The position numbers and the translations under genes are program-made. Below the pieces are notes generated by a model. The model was not told where the DNA came from, did no database searches, and saw only the letters and a program-made list of their open reading frames with translations. A stretch of 48,123 nt of DNA from an uncultured Phycisphaerae bacterium (lineage in GTDB: Bacteria; Planctomycetota; Phycisphaerae; Sedimentisphaerales; Anaerohalosphaeraceae): positions 1 to 48,123 of the forward strand of contig CALEDR010000005.1 in assembly GCA_937949545.1 (NCBI GenBank), written 5' to 3'. Shown here piece after piece: positions 7,617 to 16,606 of the stretch (the first letter of the stretch is position 1; each line of letters opens with the position of its first letter).

Positions 7617-8819
7617 ATGAAAAACCAAACAATTACGGCCCCGAAGGGCTTCTTGGCAGCCGGACTGCACTGCGGCATCAAGGCCAGCGGCAGACCGGAC
7701 CTGGCTTTGCTGTATTGTCCGGGCGGTGCGGCCGCAGCAGCGGTCTTTACCACCAACAAAATTGTGTCGGCGGCGGTGACGGTTTGCCGCGAGCATGTAC
7801 GAAGCGGACGCACCTTTGCCGCCGTCATCAACAGCGGCAACGCCAACGCCTGCACCGGCCAAAAAGGAATTGCCGATGCCCGGACCATGTGTCAAACCAG
7901 CGCGGAATTGCTGGGGATTCGACCGGAACAGGTTCTGATTGCCTCGACGGGGATTATTGGACATCCCCTGCCGATTCAAACCGTCTGCGAGGGGATTCGG
8001 AAAGCCGCCGCCCGCCTCGGTGACGGGGTCGGGGCCGGAATGAATTTTGCCAGGGCTATTCTGACAACAGACACAAAAGTCAAAAACGCTGTTCGAACCG
8101 TCAACCTCAACAGCAAAACCGTGACGCTGGCCGGAACCGTCAAAGGGGCCGGAATGATTGGTCCGAATATGGCTACGACGCTTTGCATTCTGACGACGGA
8201 TGCGGCCATTCGCAAACCGCTTCTGCAGAAAGCACTCCGCACAGCCGTGGACCAATCGCTGAACCGGCTGACGGTGGACGGGCACCAAAGCACCAACGAT
8301 ACGGCGATGATTCTGGCCTCCGGTCTGGCGGGCAATCGGATGATTCAGAAACAGGACGGGGCCTATCGACGTTTTGAAACGTCGCTGACGGATTTATGCC
8401 TGGACCTGGCCCGTCAGATGGCGCTGGATGCCGAGGGAGCAACCCGAATGTTTACAGTTGTTATTGAAGGAGCCGCTTCGGCAGCCGAAGCTCGTCAGGC
8501 CGCCCGTGCTGTCGCCAACTATGATTTGGTCAAATGTGCTGTGCACGGCGCGGACCCAAACTGGGGACGGATAATCTGTGCGGTCGGGTCCAGCGGTGTC
8601 CGTTTAAATCCGGAAAAATTAACTTGCAAAATTGGGCAAATTACTGTATTTCGAAACGGTCAACCCGCACGATTCGATCCCAAAAAGGTCTCGCGGATTA
8701 TCGCCCAGAGAGAACATACGATCGCAGTATATCTGGGCGCAGGCAGCCACAGCGATTTCTGCATGGGATGTGATTTAAGTCGTGAATATATAACGATTAA
8801 TGCAGATTACCACACGTAA
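7617..8819 (+). CDS. argJ: ArgJ, glutamate N-acetyltransferase / amino-acid acetyltransferase
   Basis: ArgJ transfers the acetyl group from N-acetylornithine to glutamate in the cyclic arginine pathway, and some members also use acetyl-CoA. The protein is 400 aa, the usual length. It carries the self-cleavage site in KGAGMIGPNMATTL, where the chain breaks before T187 to give alpha and beta subunits with Thr as nucleophile. The C-terminal GADPNWGRI motif is present. The start ATG at 7617 has AAAGGA upstream; the frame is open farther upstream but without family similarity. Whether it is bifunctional cannot be read from the sequence. No other arg biosynthesis gene is adjacent; argS farther down is a tRNA synthetase. 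Confidence 0.95.
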   Translation: MKNQTITAPKGFLAAGLHCGIKASGRPDLALLYCPGGAAAAAVFTTNKIVSAAVTVCREHVRSGRTFAAVINSGNANACTGQKGIADARTMCQTSAELLGIRPEQVLIASTGIIGHPLPIQTVCEGIRKAAARLGDGVGAGMNFARAILTTDTKVKNAVRTVNLNSKTVTLAGTVKGAGMIGPNMATTLCILTTDAAIRKPLLQKALRTAVDQSLNRLTVDGHQSTNDTAMILASGLAGNRMIQKQDGAYRRFETSLTDLCLDLARQMALDAEGATRMFTVVIEGAASAAEARQAARAVANYDLVKCAVHGADPNWGRIICAVGSSGVRLNPEKLTCKIGQITVFRNGQPARFDPKKVSRIIAQREHTIAVYLGAGSHSDFCMGCDLSREYITINADYHT

Positions 8820-8878
8820 GGGATGCCCCAAAACCCTTCGGAATCCGGGCCAAAGAAAAAAGGCCGGGAAACCTTGAA

Positions 8879-8901
8879 TTGGGGGGTTGAAAAACCCCCA
8901 A
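8879..8901 (+). other. Stem-loop in the argJ-hppA gap
   Basis: TTGGGGG and CCCCCAA form a 7-bp stem with a 9-nt A-rich loop in the 152-nt gap (8820-8971). The bases after it on the + strand are A-rich, not T-rich, so it is not an intrinsic terminator. It may lie in the hppA leader. A TACAAT at about 8930 could be an hppA -10, but I see no matching -35. Confidence 0.3.
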
Positions 8902-8971
8902 AAATCGATAGACTGTTTACAATTTTCATACAATAGAGAAACAGGATACAGATTCTGGAAAGGATGAACAA

Positions 8972-11398
8972 GTGAAAACACAAAGTACAGTACGGACAGT
9001 CGGGGCGGCCCTGATGCTGATGTTTACTTCAGCACCAGTTTGGGCCGCAGAGGGTGCTCCTGCCGCAGGGGCAGGTTTGGAGTGGTTTGCTCCTCTGGGC
9101 GCTTTGGTTTGCGCCATTCTGGCACTGGTCTTTGCCGTTTATTTCTACAAAAAGGTGATGGCGGCACCGGCCGGCAATCAGAGAATGATTGAAATTGCCG
9201 CCTACGTGCAGGAAGGCGCTTATGCCTATCTGAGACGACAATACAAAGTTGTGGCAATTGTCTTTGTTGTGCTGTTTTTTATCTTTGGAGTGCTGTCCTA
9301 TTACGGCGTTCAGAATCCGTTTGTTCCTGTGGCCTTTCTGACAGGCGGCTTCTTCAGCGGTCTGTGCGGCTTTTTGGGGATGAAAACGGCTACCAACGCC
9401 TCTTCCAGAACGGCTCAGGGAGCCACGGAAAGCTTAAACCGCGGCCTTCAAGTGGCCTTCCGCAGCGGTGCCGTGATGGGGCTGGTGGTGGTCGGCTTCG
9501 GCCTGCTGGACATTACGCTGTGGTATCTGATTCTGGACAAGCTGGTCTATACAGCCGCCCATATGAAGGAAGGGCTCAAGCTGTTCGGCAACTTCTATCT
9601 GGTGCACCCGGAAATGGACCCGAGCCAGAAGCTGATTGAAATCACCACGACGATGATTACGTTCGGAATGGGTGCTTCGACCCAGGCGCTGTTTGCCCGT
9701 GTGGGCGGCGGCATTTACACCAAGGCGGCGGACGTGGGAGCCGACCTGGTGGGCAAAGTTGAGGCAGGCATTCCGGAAGACGACCCCCGAAATCCGGCAA
9801 CAATTGCCGATAACGTGGGTGATAACGTCGGCGACGTAGCGGGTATGGGCGCCGACCTGTATGAAAGCTACTGCGGCTCGATTTTGGCCACAGCGGCCCT
9901 CGGCGCGGCCCTGCCGGCGGCGGCCCTGCAGATCAAGGGCGTTTCGCAGCTGATGGCCGTGCTGGCTCCGATGATTGTGGCGGGCATCGGCATTGTGCTG
10001 TCCATCATCGGCATCTTTATGGTGCGGTGCAAGGAAGGCGCTTCCCAGAAGAACCTGCTGCGGGCGCTGCTTCTGGGAACCGGAAGCAGTTCCGTGCTGA
10101 TTCTGATTGCCCTGGTGATTATGGCCTGGCTGGGGATGATTACGTGGGGCATTTTCGGCTCGGTTGTGGCGGGACTGATTGCGGGCGTGATTATCGGGCA
10201 GATTACGGAATACTATACGTCGGATGAATACAAACCCACCAAAGGAATCGCCGGACAGGCTCCGATGGGACCGGCTACTGTGATTATCGACGGGTTTGCT
10301 GTCGGGATGTTCTCAACAGGCTGGTGTGTGATAACGATTGTTATCGGTATTATTCTGGCGTTTGCCAGTGCCGGCGGTTTTACCAATTTCTCGATGGGGC
10401 TGTACGGAATCGGTTTTGCCGCGGTCGGGATGCTGTCCACACTGGGAATTACGCTGGCGACGGATGCCTACGGTCCGATTGCGGACAATGCAGGCGGCAA
10501 CGCGGAGATGAGCGGACTGGGCGAGGAAGTTCGCAAGCGGACGGACGCTCTGGACGCCCTGGGCAACACAACTGCCGCAACAGGCAAGGGCTTTGCCATC
10601 GGCTCGGCAGCCCTGACAGCCATGGCCCTGCTGGCGGCCTACATTGAGGAAATCCGCATCTGGATAAAGAAACTGTCGGTTGCCAACGGCGGCACATTCC
10701 GGGTCGGAGATGTGATTTTTACAACGGAATCGGTGAAGGTCGCTTCGGTGCTGGATTTTGTGCATGCCTACGATTTGACGATTATGAATCCGAAGCTGAT
10801 TTGCGGTCTGTTCATCGGCGGAATGATGGCGTTTGTCTTCTGTGCGATGACAATGAAAGCTGTCGGCCGTGCAGCAGGTGCAATGGTCAATGAAGTCCGC
10901 CGGCAGTTCAAGGAAAAACCCGGGATTATGAAGGGAACGGAGAAGCCGGATTATGCCAGGTGCGTGTCGATTTCCACAGCCGGGGCTCAGAAAGAAATGC
11001 TGGTGCCGTCCCTGATGGCGATTATTGTACCGGTTATGACGGGGCTGCTGCTGGGAGTACCGGGGGTAATGGGACTTCTGGCAGGCGGTCTGACCACAGG
11101 ATTTGTGCTGGCGATTACACTCAACAACGCCGGCGGTGCCTGGGATAACGCCAAGAAGTACATTGAAAAGGGCGCCTACGGCGGCAAGAAGCTGCCGGAC
11201 GGCACAAAGAACCCCGTTCACGGAGCAGCCGTCATCGGCGACACGGTCGGCGACCCGTTCAAGGACACCTCCGGCCCGAGTCTGAACATTCTGATCAAAC
11301 TGATGACCATGGCTAGCGTGGTGTTCAGCGGCGTCGTGGTGAAGGTTTCGCCGATGATCAACGAGTGGCTGACCCGAACCTTCGGGATTGGAAATTAA
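8972..11398 (+). CDS. hppA: HppA, membrane-bound ion-pumping pyrophosphatase (K+-dependent type)
   Basis: HppA is an integral inner-membrane enzyme of 808 aa that couples pyrophosphate hydrolysis to H+ or Na+ export. It has the catalytic loop with the [17 protein letters not shown] motif, [19 protein letters not shown], and the late [12 protein letters not shown] and [14 protein letters not shown] signatures. In the GNTTAA segment alanine replaces the lysine of K+-independent enzymes, so it should need K+ (family knowledge). H+ versus Na+ cannot be decided by eye. The start is a GTG with AAAGGATG in front; the nearby ATG reads into a stop. The N-terminus looks like a cleavable signal peptide ([17 protein letters not shown]) before the first ordinary membrane segment, which is unusual for this family. 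Confidence 0.97.
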   Translation: MKTQSTVRTVGAALMLMFTSAPVWAAEGAPAAGAGLEWFAPLGALVCAILALVFAVYFYKKVMAAPAGNQRMIEIAAYVQEGAYAYLRRQYKVVAIVFVVLFFIFGVLSYYGVQNPFVPVAFLTGGFFSGLCGFLGMKTATNASSRTAQGATESLNRGLQVAFRSGAVMGLVVVGFGLLDITLWYLILDKLVYTAAHMKEGLKLFGNFYLVHPEMDPSQKLIEITTTMITFGMGASTQALFARVGGGIYTKAADVGADLVGKVEAGIPEDDPRNPATIADNVGDNVGDVAGMGADLYESYCGSILATAALGAALPAAALQIKGVSQLMAVLAPMIVAGIGIVLSIIGIFMVRCKEGASQKNLLRALLLGTGSSSVLILIALVIMAWLGMITWGIFGSVVAGLIAGVIIGQITEYYTSDEYKPTKGIAGQAPMGPATVIIDGFAVGMFSTGWCVITIVIGIILAFASAGGFTNFSMGLYGIGFAAVGMLSTLGITLATDAYGPIADNAGGNAEMSGLGEEVRKRTDALDALGNTTAATGKGFAIGSAALTAMALLAAYIEEIRIWIKKLSVANGGTFRVGDVIFTTESVKVASVLDFVHAYDLTIMNPKLICGLFIGGMMAFVFCAMTMKAVGRAAGAMVNEVRRQFKEKPGIMKGTEKPDYARCVSISTAGAQKEMLVPSLMAIIVPVMTGLLLGVPGVMGLLAGGLTTGFVLAITLNNAGGAWDNAKKYIEKGAYGGKKLPDGTKNPVHGAAVIGDTVGDPFKDTSGPSLNILIKLMTMASVVFSGVVVKVSPMINEWLTRTFGIGN

Positions 11399-11439
11399 CC
11401 CGGCATCCTTGACGAATCCTTTCCTCGAACGTATCCTGC

Positions 11440-11470
11440 AGGGGCGGCCTGACGGTCGCCCCTGTTTTTT
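11440..11470 (+). terminator. Intrinsic terminator of hppA
   Basis: AGGGGCG (11440-11446) and CGCCCCT (11457-11463) make a perfect 7-bp stem with a 10-nt loop, followed by G and six T. The run ends only 2 nt before the first possible ATG of the next gene, which argues that rsfS starts farther in. Confidence 0.85.
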
Positions 11471-11502
11471 GAATGAAGCGAACACACTGCGAGGACTTCG
11501 CT

Positions 11503-11937
11503 TTGGCAGCAAAAAAAACAACAAAAAAGAGACCGGCCGAGAAAACGCCGGCCAGGCGAAAAACCAAAAAGGAACCCGTTTCACCGGATCGGCAGTTTGC
11601 GATGGCGGCAGCGGCAATTGCGCGGGACCGTCACTGCAGCGATATTGTGATTCTGGACCTGCGGACCATCAGTCCGGCGACCAATTATTTTGTAATTGCC
11701 ACCAGCACCAGCGACCGGCAGGCCCGCAGTGTCGCCGATGAGATTTCCGAGGCGGGCGAGCGGTTCAATTATCCGCGCTTCGGGCGGGCCGGCTATGAAC
11801 AGGGACGGTGGATTCTGCTGGATTTTGTGGATGTAGTGGTGCACCTGTTCAACACGGAGACGAGAGCGTATTACAATCTGGAGATGCTCTGGGGGGATGC
11901 TCAGCGGCTGGAGCTGGAGGAGCCGGGCAGGCGATGA
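11503..11937 (+). CDS. rsfS: RsfS, ribosome silencing factor
   Basis: RsfS (Iojap/YbeB/DUF143 family) binds ribosomal protein L14 (uL14) and blocks 30S-50S joining in starvation. The core runs from AMAAAAIARDRHCSDIVILDL through ATNYFVIATSTSDRQ and GRWILLDFVDVVVHLF to the family tail YNLEMLW. Before it lies a Lys/Arg-rich extension of about 30 residues. I choose TTG at 11503, which has GAGGA 7 nt upstream. The in-frame ATG at 11473 has no ribosome site and touches the T-run of the hppA terminator. The stop overlaps the argS start in an ATGA, so the two genes are coupled. Confidence 0.9.
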   Translation: MAAKKTTKKRPAEKTPARRKTKKEPVSPDRQFAMAAAAIARDRHCSDIVILDLRTISPATNYFVIATSTSDRQARSVADEISEAGERFNYPRFGRAGYEQGRWILLDFVDVVVHLFNTETRAYYNLEMLWGDAQRLELEEPGRR

Positions 11938-13700
11938 AGAATCTGCTGACGATTCTGGAGGAGCGGATTTCGGATGCCCTGCGGCAGGCCGGCGCTCCGG
12001 CGGACGCCGCAGCGATAGTGAATCCGTCGAAAAATCCGGCCTTCGGCGATTACCAGGCCAACGGGGTGATGGCCGCCGCCAGGCAGCTCAAAACGAATCC
12101 GAGACAGCTAGCCGAGCAGGTCGTCCGCCTTCTGCAAATAGACGACCTGTGCGAAACCGTCGAGATTGCCGGCCCGGGATTTATCAATCTGCGGCTGAAA
12201 CCTTCTCTGCTCGAGCAACGGCTGCTCGGGATGTTCGCCGACCCGGTTCGATTGGGGATGGAGCCGGCGGAAAAACCGCGAACCATTGTCGTGGATTACT
12301 CCGGACCGAACATCGCCAAAGAAATGCACGTCGGCCATCTGCGAAGCACCATTATCGGCGACTGGATTGCCCGCGTTCACGACTTTGAAGGACATCGCGT
12401 CCTCCGGCAGAATCATATCGGCGACTGGGGGACGCAGTTCGGGATGCTGACGGCGTATCTGAAGGCCGAGTATCCGCAAGTGCTGGAGAATCCCTCTACA
12501 GCGGCAATCGCAGATTTGGAAGTCTTCTACCAAAACGCCAAGCAGCGAAGCGAACAGGATCCGAAGTTTGAGAAGACGGCCCGGGCGGAAGTGGTGAAAT
12601 TACACAATCACGACCCGGAAACCATTCGGCTCTGGCAGCACATTGTTGAGCAGTCGCGCCGACACTATCAGCCGATTTATGAACGTCTGAATATTACACT
12701 GCGGCGGGAAGATGAGCGGGGAGAAAGTTTTTATGCCCAGATGCTGCCGGAGGTGGTCAAGGAACTCCGGCAGAAAGGACTGGCGGTTGATTCGGAGGGG
12801 GCGGTGTGCGTGTTTCCGAAGGGCTTTGTCGGCAAGGACGGCGCCCCTCTGCCGTTCATTATTCAGAAATCCGACGGGGCGTATCTGTATGCAACGACGG
12901 ATTTGGCGGCCCTGCGGTTTCGGATTCATCAGCTCCGAGCCGACAAAATTGTCTATGTGACGGACGCGAGGCAGACGCTTCATTTCCAGATGCTGTTTGA
13001 GACGGCTCGGTCGGCGGGCTGGACAGACAGCCGGGTGGAGCTGGTGCACGTGACGTTCGGCACGATGCTCGGACCGGACGGGCGGCCGTTTAAGACGCGG
13101 GAAGGCGGCACGGTCAAACTGAAGGACCTGCTCGAGGAGGCCGTGGAAAAGGCGCGGGCGGTGGTGGAGGAGAAGAATCCTTCTCTGCCTGCCGAACAAA
13201 AGGCGGCCATCGCGCAGGCGGTGGGAATCGGGGCAGTCAAATACGCCGACTACGCCAACAACCGCGATACCGATTATGTGTTCAGCTTCGATAAGATGTT
13301 GGCGATGGACGGCAACACGGCTCCGTATATGCAGTATGCCTACGCCCGCATTCGTTCCATCGAGCGCAAAGCGGCGGACAAAGAGGTGGATGTGGAGCAG
13401 GAACGGGCGGGAATCGAGCAGGTTGTACTGTCGGATGCGGCGGAAATCGAACTGGCCAAGAAGCTCATCAGCTATGAACAGGCGATTGAATCGGCGGCGG
13501 CCTCGTACCGGCCGAATCTGCTGACGGCCTATCTTTATGACTTGTCGCAGTCGTTCAGCCGGTTTTACAATGCCTGTCCGGTGCTGGGAGCGCCGGCGGA
13601 TGTGCGTCCGAGCCGCCTGCTGCTGTGCGAACTGACCGCACGGGTGATTCGTCACGGAATGCAGGACCTTCTGGGGATAGAAACTCCCGAACAAATGTAG
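11934..13700 (+). CDS. argS: ArgS, arginyl-tRNA synthetase
   Basis: ArgS is a class I synthetase that charges tRNA-Arg. At 588 aa it is of normal size. The N-terminal additional domain (about 1-110) is followed by the HIGH-box region SGPNIAKEMHVGHL and the arginine-binding QNHIGDWGTQFG. The KMSK equivalent is relaxed (GPDGRPFKTREGG). The C-terminal helical anticodon-binding domain ends with FYNACPVL and RLLLCELTARV. The ATG overlaps the rsfS stop and has GGAGGAG upstream inside rsfS. The gene meets nikR tail to tail with only 12 nt between the stops. Confidence 0.97.
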   Translation: MKNLLTILEERISDALRQAGAPADAAAIVNPSKNPAFGDYQANGVMAAARQLKTNPRQLAEQVVRLLQIDDLCETVEIAGPGFINLRLKPSLLEQRLLGMFADPVRLGMEPAEKPRTIVVDYSGPNIAKEMHVGHLRSTIIGDWIARVHDFEGHRVLRQNHIGDWGTQFGMLTAYLKAEYPQVLENPSTAAIADLEVFYQNAKQRSEQDPKFEKTARAEVVKLHNHDPETIRLWQHIVEQSRRHYQPIYERLNITLRREDERGESFYAQMLPEVVKELRQKGLAVDSEGAVCVFPKGFVGKDGAPLPFIIQKSDGAYLYATTDLAALRFRIHQLRADKIVYVTDARQTLHFQMLFETARSAGWTDSRVELVHVTFGTMLGPDGRPFKTREGGTVKLKDLLEEAVEKARAVVEEKNPSLPAEQKAAIAQAVGIGAVKYADYANNRDTDYVFSFDKMLAMDGNTAPYMQYAYARIRSIERKAADKEVDVEQERAGIEQVVLSDAAEIELAKKLISYEQAIESAAASYRPNLLTAYLYDLSQSFSRFYNACPVLGAPADVRPSRLLLCELTARVIRHGMQDLLGIETPEQM

Positions 13701-13712
13701 CCGTCGGCCCTG

Positions 13713-14126
13713 TTAGGCCCCAACAGCGGACATAATATTCACACGGCTCAATTCGACCCCCTTCAGACTGGTCATCCGATCGGCCAATGACTGAATTTCC
13801 TTCACTTTCCCTTTGAGGATAATGACCTCCAGGCAATTGTGATGGTCCAGATGCACATGGGTTGTGGTGATAATATGGAGAAGGTGGCTGTGCTGAAGAT
13901 GGGTAAGTTTAGCAGTCAAGCCGGTCAGATGATGGTCATAAATTAAAAGAATCGCCGCTACGGCATCCGCCGAGGTGTCGGCCAGATACTCCTGCTCCAG
14001 CCGCGCCCGAATCAGGTCGCGCACGGCCTCGGAACGGTTCGGATAGCCCTGCTTTTCAATCAGGGCATCAAATTTTGCCAGCAGCTCCGGCTCCAGCGAG
14101 ATTCCAACGCGTTCAATTTTACTCAT
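13713..14126 (-). CDS. nikR: NikR, nickel-responsive transcription regulator
   Basis: NikR represses nickel uptake genes when Ni(II) is bound. The protein has 137 residues. The ribbon-helix-helix DNA-binding domain (about 1-45, VGISLEPELLAKFDALI and RSEAVRDLIR) is followed by an ACT-type ligand domain. The four high-affinity nickel ligands are present with the Escherichia coli spacing: H79, H90, H92 and C98 (THVHLDHHNC). It is divergent from an outer-membrane porin and a NikMN transporter, which fits a local nickel circuit. Candidate operator dyads lie in the 155-nt intergenic region. Confidence 0.96.
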   Translation of the reverse strand: MSKIERVGISLEPELLAKFDALIEKQGYPNRSEAVRDLIRARLEQEYLADTSADAVAAILLIYDHHLTGLTAKLTHLQHSHLLHIITTTHVHLDHHNCLEVIILKGKVKEIQSLADRMTSLKGVELSRVNIMSAVGA

Positions 14127-14152
14127 TTTTCAACACTCCAAACTCGTTTTCG

Positions 14153-14172
14153 GCAGATTGTATTGCATCTGC
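14153..14172 (-). promoter_or_regulatory. Inverted repeat over the nikR -10 box
   Basis: GCAGAT (14153-14158) and ATCTGC (14167-14172) form a perfect 6-bp dyad with an 8-nt centre. On the - strand the centre contains most of a TACAAT -10 (14157-14162) for nikR. A repressor bound here would block nikR, so autoregulation is possible. The sequence differs from the classical enterobacterial NikR box. Confidence 0.4.
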
Positions 14173-14191
14173 AAAAAAAAGAAATTTTTAA

Positions 14192-14233
14192 TTGACTCGG
14201 TAGCACGATTTCAATAGTTTTATGCGCCGTGTT
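14192..14233 (+). promoter_or_regulatory. Porin-nikMN promoter with possible NikR operator
   Basis: TTGACT (14192-14197), a 17-nt spacer and a weak TAGTTT (14215-14220) point to the porin. AGCACG (14203-14208) and CGTGTT (14228-14233) form a 5-of-6 dyad that brackets the -10. This is where a NikR operator would be expected, but the match is weak and is my inference. Confidence 0.35.
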
Positions 14234-14281
14234 TTGGTGCAGTTTATCCAAACATTTTTCTGTATCGGGAAAGGAGTTTTT

Positions 14282-15541
14282 ATGAGGAACTTTTTTGCGG
14301 GGTTCATGGGTGCTTTTCTCCTGGTTGTTCCGGCAGCCTTTGCTGAACCGTCCGAAAGTTTTTGGCAGTGGGAGTCCATGACCGATGGGTTCGGGAAACT
14401 GAATGAGCTCTGGGAACCGTCAGGAATTCAGCTTGGGCTGAGTCTGACAAGCATTTACCAGCAGAATGCCCGCGGGGGAATCAGCACGCATCGGTATCAG
14501 GGGCGCTGGTCGGGCAGCTATGACCTCGAACTGGATACGGATATGGAGCGGCTGGCCGGTCTGAAAGGCGGCACGCTGTATCTGCACGCTGAAGGCACGT
14601 GGTCCCGGCTGGGTCTTGACGAAACCTCTGTTCAGTCGCTCTTCGGCGTCAACGGGGATTTTGCTCCGCGCGAGGCCTTCAACCTGATTGAACTGTGGTA
14701 TCAGCAGAGTCTGTGGGATGATACGCTTCAGGTACGGTTTGGAAAAATTGATATGACCGGCGGATTTGAATGCCGCGGCTGTCCGGTCTCGTTTGACTGC
14801 AGCCGTTATGCCAACGACGAAAACACCCAGTTTCTCAATTCGGCCCTCGTGAACAACCCGACGATTCCGTTCCCGGATTACGGCATAGGAGCGATTGTGC
14901 TGTGGACGCCTTCCGAACTGTGGTATCTTTCGTTTGGGGCGGCGGATGCGCAGGCGGACAGGCGGGAAACGGGTCTGAATACGGCGTTTCATCAGGAGGA
15001 CTACTTTGTGTATATGGCCGAGACGGGGCTGACGCCTGCTTTTTCCTCCGCCAACGGGGCTCTGCCGGGAGCGTATCGGGTCGGCATATGGTACGACCCG
15101 CAGCCAAAAGCGAATCTGGATGAAACTCGATTCTATCGGGATGACACAGGCTTTTATCTGAGCTTTGACCAGATGCTTTGCAAAGAAAGCAGGAATCCGG
15201 ACGACAGCCAGGGGCTCGGAACCTTTTTCCGCTACGGCTATGCGAATGGGCGGTCGAACGCCGTCAGCCATTTTTACAGCGGCGGCATCCAGTACGAAGG
15301 GCTTTTGGAGGGACGTGATACAGATGTGCTGGGTGTCGGCTATGCACACGGGGTTTTGAGCGACCGAACCGGCAGCCCGTTTACGGAAGATTTTGAAAGT
15401 GTGCTGGAGGCGTACTACGCCTGGAAAGCCGCCGGCTGGATGACAATCACACCGTCGATTCAGTATGTGACCAATCCGGGCGGGATGGGCGAGTCGAAAA
15501 ATGCCGTCGTAGTGGGTATGCGGACTGTGATTACATTCTAA
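14282..15541 (+). CDS. OprB-family outer-membrane porin, probably for nickel entry
   Basis: This is a 419-residue beta-barrel of the carbohydrate-selective OprB porin family. The ATG at 14282 has AAAGGAG 5 nt upstream and opens a clear signal peptide (MRNFFAGFMGAFLLVVPAAFA). The family features are visible: the N-terminal WEPSGIQLGLSLTSIYQQN, paired amphipathic strands, an RFGKIDM strand and a terminal aromatic residue (VITF). It lies 17 nt before nikMN and opposite nikR, so I infer that it passes nickel complexes rather than sugar. An odd cysteine set in an otherwise porin-like region (FECRGCPVSFDC, plus a later Cys) could bind metal or form disulfides. Confidence 0.85.
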   Translation: MRNFFAGFMGAFLLVVPAAFAEPSESFWQWESMTDGFGKLNELWEPSGIQLGLSLTSIYQQNARGGISTHRYQGRWSGSYDLELDTDMERLAGLKGGTLYLHAEGTWSRLGLDETSVQSLFGVNGDFAPREAFNLIELWYQQSLWDDTLQVRFGKIDMTGGFECRGCPVSFDCSRYANDENTQFLNSALVNNPTIPFPDYGIGAIVLWTPSELWYLSFGAADAQADRRETGLNTAFHQEDYFVYMAETGLTPAFSSANGALPGAYRVGIWYDPQPKANLDETRFYRDDTGFYLSFDQMLCKESRNPDDSQGLGTFFRYGYANGRSNAVSHFYSGGIQYEGLLEGRDTDVLGVGYAHGVLSDRTGSPFTEDFESVLEAYYAWKAAGWMTITPSIQYVTNPGGMGESKNAVVVGMRTVITF

Positions 15542-15558
15542 AAACCGGAGGGTTTTTT

Positions 15559-16593
15559 ATGCATATGGCGGATGCGCTGCTGTCGCCGGCGGTCGGCGGG
15601 ACGATGTGGGCCGTCAGCGCCGGGCTGCTGGGCTATTCCTGCAGAAAAATTCGGGCGGAATTTCAGGAAAGCAAAATCCCGCTGATGGGGGTGGCCGGGG
15701 CGTTTGTGTTTGCGGCCCAGATGATCAACTTTACGATTCCGGGTACCGGCTCCAGCGGGCATCTGGGCGGCGGACTGCTGCTGGCTGTTCTGCTGGGACC
15801 CTGGGCGGGGTTCGTGACAATGGCCTCGATTTTGGTTATTCAGGCCTTGTTTTTTGCGGACGGCGGACTGCTGGCCCTCGGATGCAACATCTTTAATCTG
15901 GGTTTTTGGACCTGTTTTGTTGCCTATCCGCTGATTTTTCAGCCGATTGCCGGAACGAATCCGACTCGAAAACGCATCCTTTGGGGGTCAATGCTCGCGG
16001 CGGTTGTCGGACTTCAGCTGGGGGCTTTTTCCGTCGTGATAGAAACGGTTTTATCCGGCATCACCGAACTGCCGTTTGGGTTGTTTGTGCTGGCGATGCA
16101 GCCGATTCATCTGGCAATCGGCATCGTCGAAGGACTTGCCACAGCAGCGGTCGTCCTGTTTGTCCTGCAAAACAAACCGCAAATCATCCTTTCGCCGCAA
16201 ACTGCTCTGCCCGGCTCCTCCATTCGCAGAACGGCTTTGGTGTTTTTGACAGCGGCCCTTGTGCTGGGCGGAGCGGCCAGCTGGTTTGCCTCCACCCGTC
16301 CGGACGGGCTGGAATGGTCAACGGCACGGGTATCGGGCAAAGAAGAACTGGAATCCCCGGAGAAAGGCATTCATTCTTCGCTGGCTCACATTCAGGAGAA
16401 AACAGCGATTTTGCCGGATTACGGCTTTCAGACCGCTCATCCGGAGGAATCCGAGAACACTCGCTGGCCCGCCGTGGACATCGGGACAAGCGTATCCGGG
16501 ATTGTAGGCGGTCTTCTGACGCTGGTGCTGACCGCAGGGATTGCTGCGGCAATCAAAACGGCTCATCGGAAGCCGGACACCCGGGTCTCGTAA
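15559..16593 (+). CDS. nikMN: NikMN, fused substrate-binding subunits of an ECF nickel transporter
   Basis: The N-terminal part is the CbiM/NikM membrane protein. Its MHMADALLSP start supplies the metal-binding N-terminus and His2, and H68 in SSGHLGGG is the second ligand site. Six to seven membrane segments follow. The C-terminal part is NikN/PDGLE: a membrane segment, the signature PDGLEW in the exported loop, and a last membrane helix (GIVGGLLTLVLTAGIAAAI). GGAGGG precedes the ATG. The transmembrane NikQ and ATPase NikO subunits are not encoded next to it, since the following gene is convergent. They must be elsewhere, or the protein works without them as reported for some CbiMN units. Confidence 0.93.
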   Translation: MHMADALLSPAVGGTMWAVSAGLLGYSCRKIRAEFQESKIPLMGVAGAFVFAAQMINFTIPGTGSSGHLGGGLLLAVLLGPWAGFVTMASILVIQALFFADGGLLALGCNIFNLGFWTCFVAYPLIFQPIAGTNPTRKRILWGSMLAAVVGLQLGAFSVVIETVLSGITELPFGLFVLAMQPIHLAIGIVEGLATAAVVLFVLQNKPQIILSPQTALPGSSIRRTALVFLTAALVLGGAASWFASTRPDGLEWSTARVSGKEELESPEKGIHSSLAHIQEKTAILPDYGFQTAHPEESENTRWPAVDIGTSVSGIVGGLLTLVLTAGIAAAIKTAHRKPDTRVS

Positions 16594-16606
16594 GTCCAGC
16601 GCCGCA

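Noticed and set aside
8879-8901. Intrinsic terminator after argJ
   Set aside because: The stem is good but is followed by A-rich sequence on the + strand, so it lacks the T-run.
13710-13716. Another CTAACAG (- strand) between argS and nikR
   Set aside because: It lies between two convergent 3' ends with no -10 box 8 nt away and no phased partner. It shows that the 7-mer alone occurs by chance; the phased layout carries the signal.
14127-14281. Classical enterobacterial NikR box (GTATGA-N16-TCATAC)
   Set aside because: No such sequence is present. Only other dyads were found and they are reported with low confidence.
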